Positions 35,435-44,283 are shown, counted from the first letter of the stretch. The stretch: DNA of 64,000 nt from CAYSAQ01 sp964429235 (GCA_964429235.1 CAYSAQ010000002.1:259079-323078), one strand, 5' to 3'. A program made the numbers and translations. The notes: generated by a model not told the origin, from the sequence alone.

Positions 35435-36087
35435 TAAGTTTATCAGTATGTGCAGTAACAAGAGATTTTAGCATTGCAGTATTAGAAGATACTGTCTTAC
35501 TTGCAGAGATGAATCTTAGACGTGAAAAAATAGATGACTTGGTGCTATTAATAGAACAAGTTTTAGGGCAAGCATCAAAATATATTGAAGATGTAGATGA
35601 GTTTGTAATAGTGAATGGTCCAGGTGCTTACGCTGGGATTCGCAACTCTCTTACAGTAATAAAAACATTGGCTTTAGTTGGTAATAAACCAGTGAAGACA
35701 ATAAACTTTTTGGAATTGTTAGCTTATCAGAACAAAGAGTATCAGGGGCTGATTGTGGTAGCAATGGAGTCTCGAAAAGGTGAGCTTAATTATGGATTCT
35801 ATGGTGGCGGAGAAGAATTAAACAGCATTATTGTGAGCGATACTATCAAAAAGGATGTTTTATTTGAGAAGCTAAGAGATATAAAAGAAGAGTTTCTTGT
35901 AGTAGGCGATTTGTACGAGGTGCCAGATTTAAATAATGGCCTTTATAAGGCAGTGACTCCAAGTGCAGCTACTTCTAATAAGCTTTCAGAAAGCAAGAAG
36001 CAGTTAACATTAAATGAAGTTGCTCCGATTTATTCTTATCCAGTGAACGTAAACACTTCTTCAAAAAAACCAGGTCTGAAAAAATGA
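35431..36087 (+). CDS. tsaB: t6A complex dimerisation protein TsaB
   Basis: 218 residues of the ASKHA fold. The key block EFVIVNGPGAYAGIRNSLTVIKTLA matches TsaB 'GPGSFTGLR', although Ser/Phe/Thr are changed to Ala/Tyr/Ala; the later KTINFLELLAY and VVAMESRKGELNYGFY are as expected. It has no catalysis of its own and scaffolds TsaD and TsaE. It overlaps tsaE and rimI by 4 nt each. Confidence 0.88.
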   Translation: MISLSVCAVTRDFSIAVLEDTVLLAEMNLRREKIDDLVLLIEQVLGQASKYIEDVDEFVIVNGPGAYAGIRNSLTVIKTLALVGNKPVKTINFLELLAYQNKEYQGLIVVAMESRKGELNYGFYGGGEELNSIIVSDTIKKDVLFEKLRDIKEEFLVVGDLYEVPDLNNGLYKAVTPSAATSNKLSESKKQLTLNEVAPIYSYPVNVNTSSKKPGLKK

Positions 36088-36527
36088 TTTTGCTAAGGGA
36101 AGCAACTGAGGCTGACCTTTCCTATATTATAAATCTTCATGAAAACACAATCGGTTCTGCTTGGAGCAGATGTGATTATTTAGAAGCAATAGAAGCTGCC
36201 AATAAAAGATTATATGTTGTGCTTGTTGAAAGTGAATTAGGTGGCTACGTTCTTCTTTCAGTGTTAGCCCCAGAGACAGATATTATTAATATTTCAATAG
36301 ACTCCGGGAAACAGAGCAAGGGAATCGGCCGTAGAGTTTTGGAGTTGGTAAAAGAAATATTATATTCCGAAAAAGTAACAGAAATGTTTTTAGAGGTAAG
36401 ACAAAATTCTAGAGCTGTTAATTTTTATGAAAAAAACGGATTTAAAGTAACAGGAAGCAGAAAAAGTTATTACCCTGATGGAGAGAACGCATTGTTAATG
36501 AAATGTAGTATTGGGAATAATGAGTAG
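36084..36527 (+). CDS. rimI: RimI-type GNAT N-acetyltransferase
   Basis: 147 residues with acetyl-CoA-binding loop IDSGKQSKGIGRRVLELV and the FLEVRQNSRAVNFYEKNGFKVTGSRKSYYPDGENALLM block that is diagnostic of RimI. It acetylates N-termini (ribosomal protein S18 in E. coli). Placement after tsaE-tsaB is the common bacterial order. Confidence 0.88.
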   Translation: MILLREATEADLSYIINLHENTIGSAWSRCDYLEAIEAANKRLYVVLVESELGGYVLLSVLAPETDIINISIDSGKQSKGIGRRVLELVKEILYSEKVTEMFLEVRQNSRAVNFYEKNGFKVTGSRKSYYPDGENALLMKCSIGNNE

Positions 36528-36545
36528 AGTGTTCGATATATTGTT

Positions 36546-36869
36546 ATGCTAAATAAAAGAATATCAATGTTGTCACTTTATGAGGAACAACGAAACTGGG
36601 CAGATATTGCGCTGTTTGCAGGGATGTTGCTCGATTATTATTGTGGTGATTTAACTCCTTCAATGTTGGAAGTAAGAGAACGTTATGAGAAAGAAATGCC
36701 AGATTTTACAGGTTATTTGAAGCAAGCTTTGTCTGGCGGTGTTGAAATGAAGGCAGTTAGAACAGCTGTTATAAAGTTTACAGATGTGCGCATGGATGAG
36801 CCTGCTGGCGGCACAAGATCGTTTAAAGATATTTATCTACATTTAGCAGAATTGTTTGGCGAGTTTTAA
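36546..36869 (+). CDS. Hypothetical small helical protein
   Basis: 107 residues, not recognised. It is predicted to be mostly helical (SMLSLYEEQRNWADIALFAGMLLDYY; YLKQALSGGVEMKAVRTAVIKFTDVRM), without membrane spans, Cys clusters or a catalytic pattern. It lies between rimI and bioF on the same strand. The sequence before its ATG (GTTCGATATATT then 3 nt) is shared with the promoter region of the gene at 40773. Confidence 0.5.
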   Translation: MLNKRISMLSLYEEQRNWADIALFAGMLLDYYCGDLTPSMLEVRERYEKEMPDFTGYLKQALSGGVEMKAVRTAVIKFTDVRMDEPAGGTRSFKDIYLHLAELFGEF

Positions 36870-36900
36870 TAACGCACCACCCATAGTAAAATGAATTATT

Positions 36901-38049
36901 ATGAATATAGACTACAAAGCTGAATTACAGCATTTATCTGATATTTCCCAGAAAAGAAAATTAAGACCTATTTCTAAAAGAGATGGCAAATATTCCTATA
37001 TTGGAGAAGAGAAGTTTTTAGACTGTTCTTCCAATGATTATTTAGCTATAGCAGGCGATAGTTCCTTGCGTGAAAAGTTTTTAGCAGAAGTTAATATAGC
37101 AGAGCTTGGCTTCTCTGCTTCAGCATCACGACTCTTAAGCGGAAGTACGGTTTTGCATGAGCAACTAGAAGAGCTTGTGTCTAGTTTTTATTACAACAAG
37201 GAGTCATTGGTTTTTAACAGCGGATATCATGCTAATTTGGGGATCATACCTGTCTTAGTAGGCAAGCAAGCTGTTGTCTTCGCAGACAAGCAGGTGCACG
37301 CCAGTATTATTGATGGGATATTGCTTAGTGGAGCCAAACTTTATAGATATAAACATAACGACATGAGATCACTTCAAGAGTCATTGAAGAAGTACAGACG
37401 TAATTTTAATAACGCTTGGATAATAACAGAGAGTATTTTTAGCATGGACGGTGATACTGCGAATATTAATGAAATAATAATGTTAAAAGAACAGTTTGAT
37501 GTTTCCTTATATGTAGATGAAGCACATGCCTTTGGCGTAAGAGGAAAGAATGGCGCAGGCGTTTGTGTAGAGCTAGGGATAGATAAAGATGTAGATATCA
37601 TTGTTGGAACATTCGGCAAGGCGTTAGCTTCTGTTGGGGCGTTTGTAGCATGTGATAGTGTCCTGAAAGAATTCTTAATAAATAAAGCTAGATCATTTAT
37701 CTTTTCTACAGCAGTACCGCCGATAAATATTGCTTGGACAAAGTGGCTTATCGAGAATGTAGTTCCTGCAAAGATGGATAACGCTAAGATACTATCATTG
37801 TTAGCAGATGAGTTTCGAGCTTTATTAATAAACAAAGGATATAAAGTGCTGGGAGATAGCCAAATAGTCCCTTTAATAGTTGGAGATAATGACAATGCAG
37901 TTTTGCTATCGAAGCAGCTGGAAGAGGCTGGAGTTATTGCTTTAGCAGTTAGACCACCTACAGTTCCTGTTGGCAGTTCTCGTCTTAGATTCTCACTTAA
38001 TGCAGGAATGGATAGCGCAGATATTAGGAAGATAGTAGATGCAATATAA
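36901..38049 (+). CDS. bioF: 8-amino-7-oxononanoate synthase
   Basis: 382 residues, PLP-dependent fold type I. Visible are CSSNDYLAIAG, GFSASASRLLSGSTVLHEQLEELV, the stacking region VFNSGYHANLG, LYVDEAHAFGVRGKNGAG (PLP-binding Asp and His) and the Schiff-base Lys in IVGTFGKALASVGAFV. It condenses pimeloyl-ACP with alanine in biotin synthesis. TAAAAT ends 8 nt before the ATG. bioG and bioC follow with overlaps, so this is the pimelate-making part of the pathway; bioA, bioD and bioB are not here. Confidence 0.92.
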   Translation: MNIDYKAELQHLSDISQKRKLRPISKRDGKYSYIGEEKFLDCSSNDYLAIAGDSSLREKFLAEVNIAELGFSASASRLLSGSTVLHEQLEELVSSFYYNKESLVFNSGYHANLGIIPVLVGKQAVVFADKQVHASIIDGILLSGAKLYRYKHNDMRSLQESLKKYRRNFNNAWIITESIFSMDGDTANINEIIMLKEQFDVSLYVDEAHAFGVRGKNGAGVCVELGIDKDVDIIVGTFGKALASVGAFVACDSVLKEFLINKARSFIFSTAVPPINIAWTKWLIENVVPAKMDNAKILSLLADEFRALLINKGYKVLGDSQIVPLIVGDNDNAVLLSKQLEEAGVIALAVRPPTVPVGSSRLRFSLNAGMDSADIRKIVDAI

Positions 38050-38704
38050 ATGGCTCAAGAAAACAGGAGAAGATAAGCTTCTTATCTTTTTTACAGGTTG
38101 GGGAATGGATGCTGATTCTGTTCAGCTAGATTTAGGAGAGATGGATTTATTAGTTGTATATGATTATAGATCAGAGGTAATAGAAAATAGTGTCTTAGAA
38201 GAGATAGCAAAATATAGTTCTAAAACATGTATCGCCTGGTCACTTGGGTTGGTGGCGGCAGCTACAAAATTGAAAGAAATAAAAGCAGATTTTAGTATTG
38301 CGATTAATGGTTCTTTATTTCCAGCTAATGATAATTTGGGGATACCAGAAGCTACCTATCAAGGTACATATGATAATCTAAGTGAGCGAAGTCTTAACAA
38401 GTTTATGCGAAGAGTATTTGTTAGCAAAGATGAGTTTAATGTATTTATTGAAAACAGGGATTTCAGGGACATTTCAGTACTAAAAGAAGAGCTGTTATTT
38501 GTAAGACAATTAGCTAGCAAGCTAAGTTTAGAAGATAGAAAGCTATTTGATAAAGTAATAGTCTCAAAACAAGACAAGATATTCCCAGTTGCTAACTTAA
38601 TTTGTTTTTGGGAGAATGCTCTGCAACTAGATACAGCGCACTATCCTTTCTATGGTTATTCGAGCTGGGAGGAGATTGTAGCCCTTTGCAAAATAAAGAT
38701 TTAA
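38039..38704 (+). CDS. bioG: Pimeloyl-ACP methyl ester esterase BioG (DUF452)
   Basis: 221 residues. The DUF452 opening KLLIFFTGWGMDADS, a nucleophile Ser in CIAWSLGLVAA (W-S-x-G), FSIAINGSLFP and the C-terminal HYPFYGYSSWEEIV with the likely catalytic His match BioG. It removes the methyl group from pimeloyl-ACP methyl ester, after BioC has added it and the fatty acid enzymes have elongated the chain. The ATG lies 11 nt inside bioF. Confidence 0.85.
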   Translation: MQYKWLKKTGEDKLLIFFTGWGMDADSVQLDLGEMDLLVVYDYRSEVIENSVLEEIAKYSSKTCIAWSLGLVAAATKLKEIKADFSIAINGSLFPANDNLGIPEATYQGTYDNLSERSLNKFMRRVFVSKDEFNVFIENRDFRDISVLKEELLFVRQLASKLSLEDRKLFDKVIVSKQDKIFPVANLICFWENALQLDTAHYPFYGYSSWEEIVALCKIKI

Positions 38705-39447
38705 TAAAGAATAATTTTACTAAGTGTATCGCAACTTATGATAACCAGGCGACTGTTCAGAAACAGATGGCAAAGAAGTTAGCAAAGTTAGTAAAAGAAT
38801 ATGGAACTAAATCTTTTGATAAAGTTTTAGAAATAGGCGTAGGCACCGGATTGCTTACCGCAGAATTAACTAAGACTATCGATTATAAACAGTATTTTGC
38901 GAACGATATTATTAGTAACTATCATCAATATGCAAAAGATAATGATGCGAACGTTGTGTGTGTAGATGGCGATATAGAGCATATCAATCTGCAGTCAAAT
39001 TATGACCTAATTATTGCTAATGCAGTGTTTCAATGGGTAGACGATCTTGAGGGGCTGATAAAAAAGCTAATTGGGTCTTTAGCTCCAAACGGCTTATTGG
39101 TGTTTTCAACTTTTGCTGACAATAATTTCCCAGAAATAGAAGAGGTGTTTAGTGTGAAGCTAGATAGCTATAGTAAAGAACAATTAGCTCAGCTTATGGA
39201 GAAACATAGCAAGCTTTTGCATATAGAGCGGCAACAAAATGTGCTGTGGTTTGAAGATTGCTTTCAAGTATTAGGACATATTAGAGACACTGGAACAAAT
39301 AATCTTGTTCAGGGTGAGTTTTCTAGTAAGAAGACTAGAGAATGTTGCCAAGCATATGACAATAAATATAAGACAGAACAAGGAGTTTCTCTTACCTATG
39401 AACCCGTTTATGTGGCTTGTGGGTTACGCAATCTGGGCTATGATTGA
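38686..39447 (+). CDS. bioC: Malonyl-ACP O-methyltransferase BioC
   Basis: 253 residues from TTG at 38686; this start is 11 nt after GGAGGAG and gives the family N-terminus (NKDLIKNNFTKCIATYDNQATVQKQMA). An ORF start further upstream would only translate bioG in another frame. SAM motif I is VLEIGVGTGLLTAEL, with the acidic residue in FANDI, motif IV YDLIIANAVFQWVDDLEGL, and LLVFSTFADNNFPEI. It masks malonyl-ACP as a methyl ester so that the Fab enzymes can build pimeloyl-ACP. The 19-nt overlap with bioG indicates coupled translation. Confidence 0.88.
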   Translation: MQNKDLIKNNFTKCIATYDNQATVQKQMAKKLAKLVKEYGTKSFDKVLEIGVGTGLLTAELTKTIDYKQYFANDIISNYHQYAKDNDANVVCVDGDIEHINLQSNYDLIIANAVFQWVDDLEGLIKKLIGSLAPNGLLVFSTFADNNFPEIEEVFSVKLDSYSKEQLAQLMEKHSKLLHIERQQNVLWFEDCFQVLGHIRDTGTNNLVQGEFSSKKTRECCQAYDNKYKTEQGVSLTYEPVYVACGLRNLGYD

Positions 39448-39820
39448 TATATACGTCAGTTGTTAAACTTTTAAAGCAAACAACCGATAATTAGGTTACG
39501 CTTGTTAAGTGGAATATTGGGGGTAAGAATTATGGCAGATCCAAAATATGAACAGTTTTTAGATAGACTTCTTGAAGTCATCACTACAGGGCAAATAGAC
39601 TAAGCTAAGCTTGGATATTTCATAGTCACTTATGTTATTATCGAACTAGATAAAACGTAAGGAGGCTTACTTTTTTAATTTCTTGTAATTTTATTATAGG
39701 TGCAAAAGTACATATGTTCTTCATTAGAAGTAGCATTGCTTTGTGCGAATATAAATATTATAGAGGGGAGGATTTTGTAGTTAAATATAAGTTTCAATAA
39801 ACGAGAAGGAGAAAATGAAA
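39448..39820. other. 373-nt spacer with a possible 23-codon ORF
   Basis: Between bioC and the broken porin-like gene there is no ordinary gene. ATG at 39532, preceded by TGGGGG, opens a 23-codon frame (MADPKYEQFLDRLLEVITTG...) ending at 39603; it is plausible as a small peptide but unsupported otherwise. GTAAG-gagg-CTTAC followed by six T (39657-39676) resembles a weak terminator. The rest is AT-rich without clear signals. Confidence 0.35.
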
Positions 39821-40668
39821 ATGAAAAAGATTACGTTAATGATAATGTTTTTGTTTAGTTTTTCGGTATTTGCTGCTGATTTGAGTATTACAGCACAGGG
39901 TTCTATGGGAGCACTGATTTGGTAGAGTTAAAGACGAAGCTATCTTCGGAGTATATAGATTTCTATGCAATAGCTCCTTTAGCGCTTAATGCCAACGCTT
40001 CTTTTACGTAGGGAGAAGTACAAGAGTTTGGAGGAACTGTGAAGGCAGGGTTTATACCTGTCCTTGTTGATAGATTTAAGGGTGGCGGATTTTATGCTAA
40101 TTCTGCTTTTTACACAGCTGCTGGTCTTTATGGAGCAGGTGTTTCGTATGAGAATGATGAGTGGTTGTTCTCTGTTTTAGGTGGAGTTAGCTTCTTGGAT
40201 AGTACTGCAAATGGAGAACAGCCATCTAAATATATTGTCGGCTATGATATGGTAGAAAATGGCAAGGTTGGAGCTATATTTAACCATGATGTAGGTGTTT
40301 CAGGTAAATCAGGAATTACTGCTTATTATGGATATGCAACTAATTTTAGTGGTTTTGACGTACAAGTTGAGGCATTGTTAGATTTGTCAGATGATGCAGA
40401 GACTGCAGCTACAAGTATTGTTCCAGGACCACCTACTCAAGGTTTAGCAAGACAATTGGTTTCTGTGTACTTAGGTTATGATTTGGATTCTATGAATAGA
40501 GCTTATGCAGGATTGGACAAGGATCTTAATAGCGCTAGAACAATTGTTCAAACTGTTACATTAGGATTAGAACATACAGTAAATCCAGTAATAACAAGTA
40601 TTGTGAATTTAGAGATTAATAACGCAAATACAATATTGTCAGTTGGTTTGAATTTTAGTGTAATGTAA
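39821..40668 (+). pseudogene. Porin-like outer-membrane beta-barrel gene, broken by a frameshift and a stop
   Basis: ATG 39821, after AAGGAG at 39806-39811, encodes a clear signal peptide (MKKITLMIMFLFSFSVFA, then AD) and continues to a TAG at 39923. Coding resumes in the next frame from about 39916 (DLVELKTKLSSEYIDFYAIA), meets an in-frame TAG at 40009-40011, and then runs open to 40668. The long 3' part has alternating hydrophobic strands, Gly/aromatic turns and the end SVGLNFSVM, as in transmembrane barrels. Two separate defects make a dead gene more likely than a single sequencing error. If the assembly is wrong, it would be an intact porin of about 280 residues. A strong terminator follows. 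Confidence 0.65.
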
Positions 40669-40688
40669 GCTGAGGGTTTGTTAAAACA

Positions 40689-40719
40689 AAAAAGGTCGGC
40701 ATTTGCCGGCCTTTTTTAT
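40689..40719 (+). terminator. Rho-independent terminator after the porin-like gene
   Basis: The hairpin GGTCGGCA-tt-TGCCGGCC (one G-T pair) is preceded by an A-run and followed by TTTTTT. Confidence 0.85.
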
Positions 40720-40772
40720 TGCCTAAAGCAAATATAAGCAGGAAAAATCACTACTAAGTTCGATATATTTAT

Positions 40773-42275
40773 ATGAATTTTAAAATAGTAGCCTCAAAGC
40801 TTAAAATTACCACTGGAATTAGTTTCCGAGCGTTGCTAAAAAAGCATCTTCAAAGCAGGGTTGTTTCATTTATTGATCTTGATACTGGGAAAGGTAGCTT
40901 CATTGCTGCTTTTAGAGAGTATTTAGATGGTGAAGGATATATAGTTCAGCGAAGTAAAGGGACAGAACCTTTTGATTTTGTTATGAAAGATGCTGCGCTA
41001 GATGCTAGAGAGAATATAGTTAAAGCTAATGCTCAGTTTCCTGAAGAGTTTAAGTCTCTTGGCTTTCATAGTTTTGATGTCGTTACAGTTAATAGTATTG
41101 AGTCTGCGCCAGCAGCTTTGATCGCCTGTGCAAAGGAGCGGTTAAGAAAAGAAGGCGTGCTTTTTATTACTGTTGAAGAAGGCGATGTAATGAATGGAGT
41201 AGATGCTACTCTTTCAGAAGAAATGCAGAAACAAGGGTTTGAAGTGACTAGGTATGATAAACCGGAAGATTATCCCGAGTTTGATTCTTTCTGTAAAGCA
41301 ACCGTTCTTTTAGTAGGGACAGTGAAGCTAAGCACAGAAGAACGAATAGAAAAATTTCATTATCGTAGAATGGGCATAACTGCAGATGAAAGAACTGTAG
41401 AGCAGTTTTTCTCCTTAAAGTTATTTGAAGATGGTAAGAGTTTGTATTTGCCTAGACTTGTAAAGCCTGCGGTAGAGTTCCTGCAAACTAAAGAAGAGGA
41501 GCTTAATGCTTTGTTCTGTGAAAAGCTTGGTCTTCCAGCAGGTAGCAAGCTATTGGTTAATGGTATAACAAAACAATCACAGGGTACTATGAAGATTGTA
41601 TATATGTTTAAGCTACAAGATGCTACAGGTAAAGAGCTTCATGTAGGCGTTCGGTTCTTTCCAAAAGGGCTTGCCAATGTTCCGGAAAGAATAGCAAGGG
41701 CAGATGATCTAGCAAAGCTTAGTCCAGAGATAATCAAATCATGGAAACATTATGAGATGAGTGAAATGCAGGGGAAAGTGAATATAGGCTTCTTTAATGA
41801 TAGCTTCACCCATATTTCTGTAGGAGAGTTTAGAAAAGGTCAACAAGCTAGTAGTTATTTTGGCGGTCTTAGAGTAGATAAGCGTGAGCCAGCACAGATT
41901 GAGTTTGGCAAGATGGTCGCTAGATTGTGGTTGGCAGATTTGAAAAATAGCGGTAGCTCGCTTTCTGGATATTTTGATACAGACCAAACTCGCTGGGCCA
42001 GTAACCATGGTTATAATGAAGCAACTAACGAGTTCTTTTTATTTGATGTAGATATGCTGGGCAGAGTGCCTATTAATTTTATTATGGAAGCCTCCAAATG
42101 TTTAGATCATCCAAGGAATTTCCGAAAAGGGCTAATGGAACAGCTTCAGAGAATAGTTGAAGGAGAGAATCTTTCTGACTATGAACAAGAGATAAGAACA
42201 AGAATCCAAGATAAGGGAATCTTAAGCAATTTAGAGAGCTTAATAAAAGACCTAGAGATACGTAAGCTCACTTGA
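40773..42275 (+). CDS. Hypothetical protein, degenerate methyltransferase-like N-terminus
   Basis: 500 residues. Residues ~30-150 can be read as a decayed SAM-methyltransferase fold: VVSFIDLDTGKGSFIAAFREYL at the motif I place (DTGKG instead of a normal G-x-G-x-G), FHSFDVVTVNSIESAPAALIACAKERLRKEGVLFITVEE as motifs IV-V. The remaining ~330 residues are unrecognised; KIVYMFKLQDATGKELHVGVRFFP and NEFFLFDVDMLGRVPINF faintly recall the lobes of a small-molecule kinase fold. It has no signal peptide or membrane span. It lies upstream of the TetR operator, on the same strand. Confidence 0.45.
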   Translation: MNFKIVASKLKITTGISFRALLKKHLQSRVVSFIDLDTGKGSFIAAFREYLDGEGYIVQRSKGTEPFDFVMKDAALDARENIVKANAQFPEEFKSLGFHSFDVVTVNSIESAPAALIACAKERLRKEGVLFITVEEGDVMNGVDATLSEEMQKQGFEVTRYDKPEDYPEFDSFCKATVLLVGTVKLSTEERIEKFHYRRMGITADERTVEQFFSLKLFEDGKSLYLPRLVKPAVEFLQTKEEELNALFCEKLGLPAGSKLLVNGITKQSQGTMKIVYMFKLQDATGKELHVGVRFFPKGLANVPERIARADDLAKLSPEIIKSWKHYEMSEMQGKVNIGFFNDSFTHISVGEFRKGQQASSYFGGLRVDKREPAQIEFGKMVARLWLADLKNSGSSLSGYFDTDQTRWASNHGYNEATNEFFLFDVDMLGRVPINFIMEASKCLDHPRNFRKGLMEQLQRIVEGENLSDYEQEIRTRIQDKGILSNLESLIKDLEIRKLT

Positions 42276-42300
42276 CTTTGTATACCGAACGGTATATACT
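42272..42300 (+). promoter_or_regulatory. Consensus promoter of tetR with an operator in its spacer
   Basis: TTGACT (42272-42277), 17 nt, TATACT (42295-42300), then 6 nt to ATG 42307. The palindrome TATACCG-aa-CGGTATA (42281-42296) fills the spacer and touches the -10 box, the standard place for a TetR self-repression site. Transcription is predicted to start at the A of the ATG. Confidence 0.8.
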
Positions 42301-42306
42301 TGAGCT

Positions 42307-42876
42307 ATGTCTAACAAAGAAAATTTATTAAAAATCGCATTAGAGCTGTTTGCATTCCGAGGATATAACGCTGTAGGAGTGCAAGATATCGTAGATGCTG
42401 CCGGGATCACAAAGCCTACGCTTTATTATTATTTTGGTAATAAGCAGGGACTTCTAGAGGCAGTAATAAAAAAGCATTATGATTTATTATTAGAGAATTT
42501 GTCAGGCGCTACTAACTATAATGGTGATTTTATTCTGTCAGTGAATAATACAATTAAGACGAGTTTGTTGTTTGCTAACCAACACCCTGTATTTTTTAGA
42601 TTGTATTTATCGCTTACCTATTCACCTGCTGATAGTGAAGCTTTTAAATCTATTGAAAGTTACAACAAGAGCTTGAAAGATATGGTTACAAAGCTATTTG
42701 TAGAGGCAGTGCCGTCGCATGGGAATTTGAGAGGTCACGAAGGCTTGCTAAGCATGTCATTCATAGGCCTGATAAATCATTATGGGTTTGCCATAATCAA
42801 CAAAGAAATAGAGTTTAGTGAACAGTTTGTGCATCAAGCGTCACAGCATTTTATGCATGGGGTTTATTCACTCTAA
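42307..42876 (+). CDS. TetR/AcrR-family transcriptional repressor
   Basis: 189 residues. The N-terminal helix-turn-helix reads LLKIALELFAFRGYNAVGVQDIVDAAGITKPTLYYYFGNKQGLLEAV, a textbook TetR DNA-binding domain. The C-terminal ~130 residues are a helical ligand-binding domain of unknown ligand. Its own promoter contains a palindrome, and a second palindrome lies 20 nt after its stop, ahead of the glycoside hydrolase gene. It therefore probably represses both itself and that gene. Confidence 0.92.
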   Translation: MSNKENLLKIALELFAFRGYNAVGVQDIVDAAGITKPTLYYYFGNKQGLLEAVIKKHYDLLLENLSGATNYNGDFILSVNNTIKTSLLFANQHPVFFRLYLSLTYSPADSEAFKSIESYNKSLKDMVTKLFVEAVPSHGNLRGHEGLLSMSFIGLINHYGFAIINKEIEFSEQFVHQASQHFMHGVYSL

Positions 42877-42895
42877 GTTTTTTTTAGCATTTATA

Positions 42896-42911
42896 TACCT
42901 ACTGGTAGGTA
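42896..42911 (+). promoter_or_regulatory. Second TetR-type operator, upstream of the GH13 gene
   Basis: TACCTAC-tg-GTAGGTA, a perfect 7-bp inverted repeat with a 2-nt centre, the same architecture as the site upstream of tetR (7-2-7) and sharing its TACC...GGTA edges. It overlaps TATATACC, a possible -10 box, and ends 18 nt before the GH13 ATG. Confidence 0.75.
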
Positions 42912-42928
42912 GGAGAAGGAGAGAAGAA

Positions 42929-44236
42929 ATGAATATATGTAAGAAACAAATTTATCATCTGTACACGTTAGGAGCTTTGAGGCATGGAGAGGGGTTGAGC
43001 TCTTTGAAGGATTGGGGAGGGTATTGGAAGGATTTATCTATTACTACATTATTGTTAGGGCCTTTATTTCAGAGTAATGACCATGGGTATGATGTAGTGG
43101 ATTATTATAAGGTTGATGAACGGTTAGGCAATAATGATGATTTGAAATCGTTAGTAGGCTCGTTAAAGAAACAAGGGATAGAGGTCTATTTGGATGCAGT
43201 ATTTCATCATGTTGGTAGAGGGTTCTTTGCGTTCCAGGATGTGTTAGCTCATCGTGAACATTCAAAGTATTTTCATTGGTTTTTTATTAACCAGGCAGGT
43301 AACTCGCATTTTGATGATGGATTTGATTATCAAACATGGGAAGGCCATTATGATCTAGTAAAGCTGAACCTGCATAATCCTGAAGTGAAACAATTTTTGT
43401 TTGAAGCAGTAAAATATTGGGTGCAGGAGTTTGGGATAAGTGGGCTACGTTTGGATGTAGCACATGAGCTAGAGCCAAGCTTTATCGCTGAGCTTAGGAT
43501 CTTTTGCGAATCGTTAGATGGCGAAGTTGTTTTGATTGGCGAAGCTATCCATGGTGATTATAGGCAATGGGTGAATGATACAGCTATGCATTCTGTGACT
43601 AATTATGAAGTCTATAAAGGGATGTTCTCTAGCCATAATGATCGCAATTATTTTGAGATAGCACATTCGCTTGAGCGACAATATTCTGATTCTCAAGGTA
43701 TTTATAAGAATATGTGTCTTTATAATTTTGTAGATAATCATGATACTAGTCGGATTAGTAGTGCGTTGCAGAATCATAATCATTTGTATTCGTTACATAT
43801 TTTGATGTACACCATTCCAGGCTGTCCGTCTTTATATTATGGGAGTGAGTTTGGGATGGAAGGTAAGAAAGAGAATGGCAGTGACTGGAACCTTAGACCT
43901 TCGCTAGATATACATTATTGCAAGAGCCATGGAACAAAACAGCAGATATTCAAACATATTTGCAAGTTAGCAGATATTAGAAAACATCACCCATCGTTAG
44001 CGTCAGGTGAGTATAAACAATTATTTGTTGCTAGTGAGCAGCTTGGGTTTGTTCGTTTTGATAATGAGAAACAATATATAGTGTTAGTTAATATGAGTGA
44101 TGCAGAAGTAGAGGTGGATATTGATAATAATTGGCCAAGAGGAGCGTGTTGGGATTTGCTTAATGATGAGCGGGTTGAGCTTGGTAGTAAGATAAATATT
44201 TCGGCTAACTGGGGACGGATTATAGAGGTAGTGTAG
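42929..44236 (+). CDS. Glycoside hydrolase family 13 (alpha-amylase fold)
   Basis: 435 residues from ATG at 42929, with AAGGAGAG just upstream; in-frame codons before it overlap tetR. The four GH13 regions are present: DAVFHHVG (I), GLRLDVAHELEPSF (II, nucleophile Asp), VLIGEAIHG (III, acid/base Glu), FVDNHDTSR (IV). GCPSLYYGSEFGMEG and a short C-terminal beta domain complete it. It has no signal peptide, so it should act on alpha-glucans or maltodextrins in the cytoplasm. Length and lack of an N-terminal domain suit an oligosaccharide hydrolase or transferase. Control by the adjacent TetR is likely. Confidence 0.9.
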   Translation: MNICKKQIYHLYTLGALRHGEGLSSLKDWGGYWKDLSITTLLLGPLFQSNDHGYDVVDYYKVDERLGNNDDLKSLVGSLKKQGIEVYLDAVFHHVGRGFFAFQDVLAHREHSKYFHWFFINQAGNSHFDDGFDYQTWEGHYDLVKLNLHNPEVKQFLFEAVKYWVQEFGISGLRLDVAHELEPSFIAELRIFCESLDGEVVLIGEAIHGDYRQWVNDTAMHSVTNYEVYKGMFSSHNDRNYFEIAHSLERQYSDSQGIYKNMCLYNFVDNHDTSRISSALQNHNHLYSLHILMYTIPGCPSLYYGSEFGMEGKKENGSDWNLRPSLDIHYCKSHGTKQQIFKHICKLADIRKHHPSLASGEYKQLFVASEQLGFVRFDNEKQYIVLVNMSDAEVEVDIDNNWPRGACWDLLNDERVELGSKINISANWGRIIEVV

Positions 44237-44238
44237 GA

Positions 44239-44259
44239 CAGCCAATAGTTAGTTGGCTG
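44239..44259. terminator. Hairpin between convergent GH13 and SPFH genes
   Basis: CAGCCAA-tagttag-TTGGCTG, a perfect 7-bp stem, is followed by a weakly T-rich stretch. It may serve both converging transcripts. Confidence 0.5.
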
Positions 44260-44283
44260 CCCATTTAGTTTACATTAGGACTA

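Noticed and set aside
42818..42928. Upstream extension of the GH13 protein
   Set aside because: It would translate the end of tetR in another frame and run through the operator. ATG 42929 has AAGGAGAG in front.
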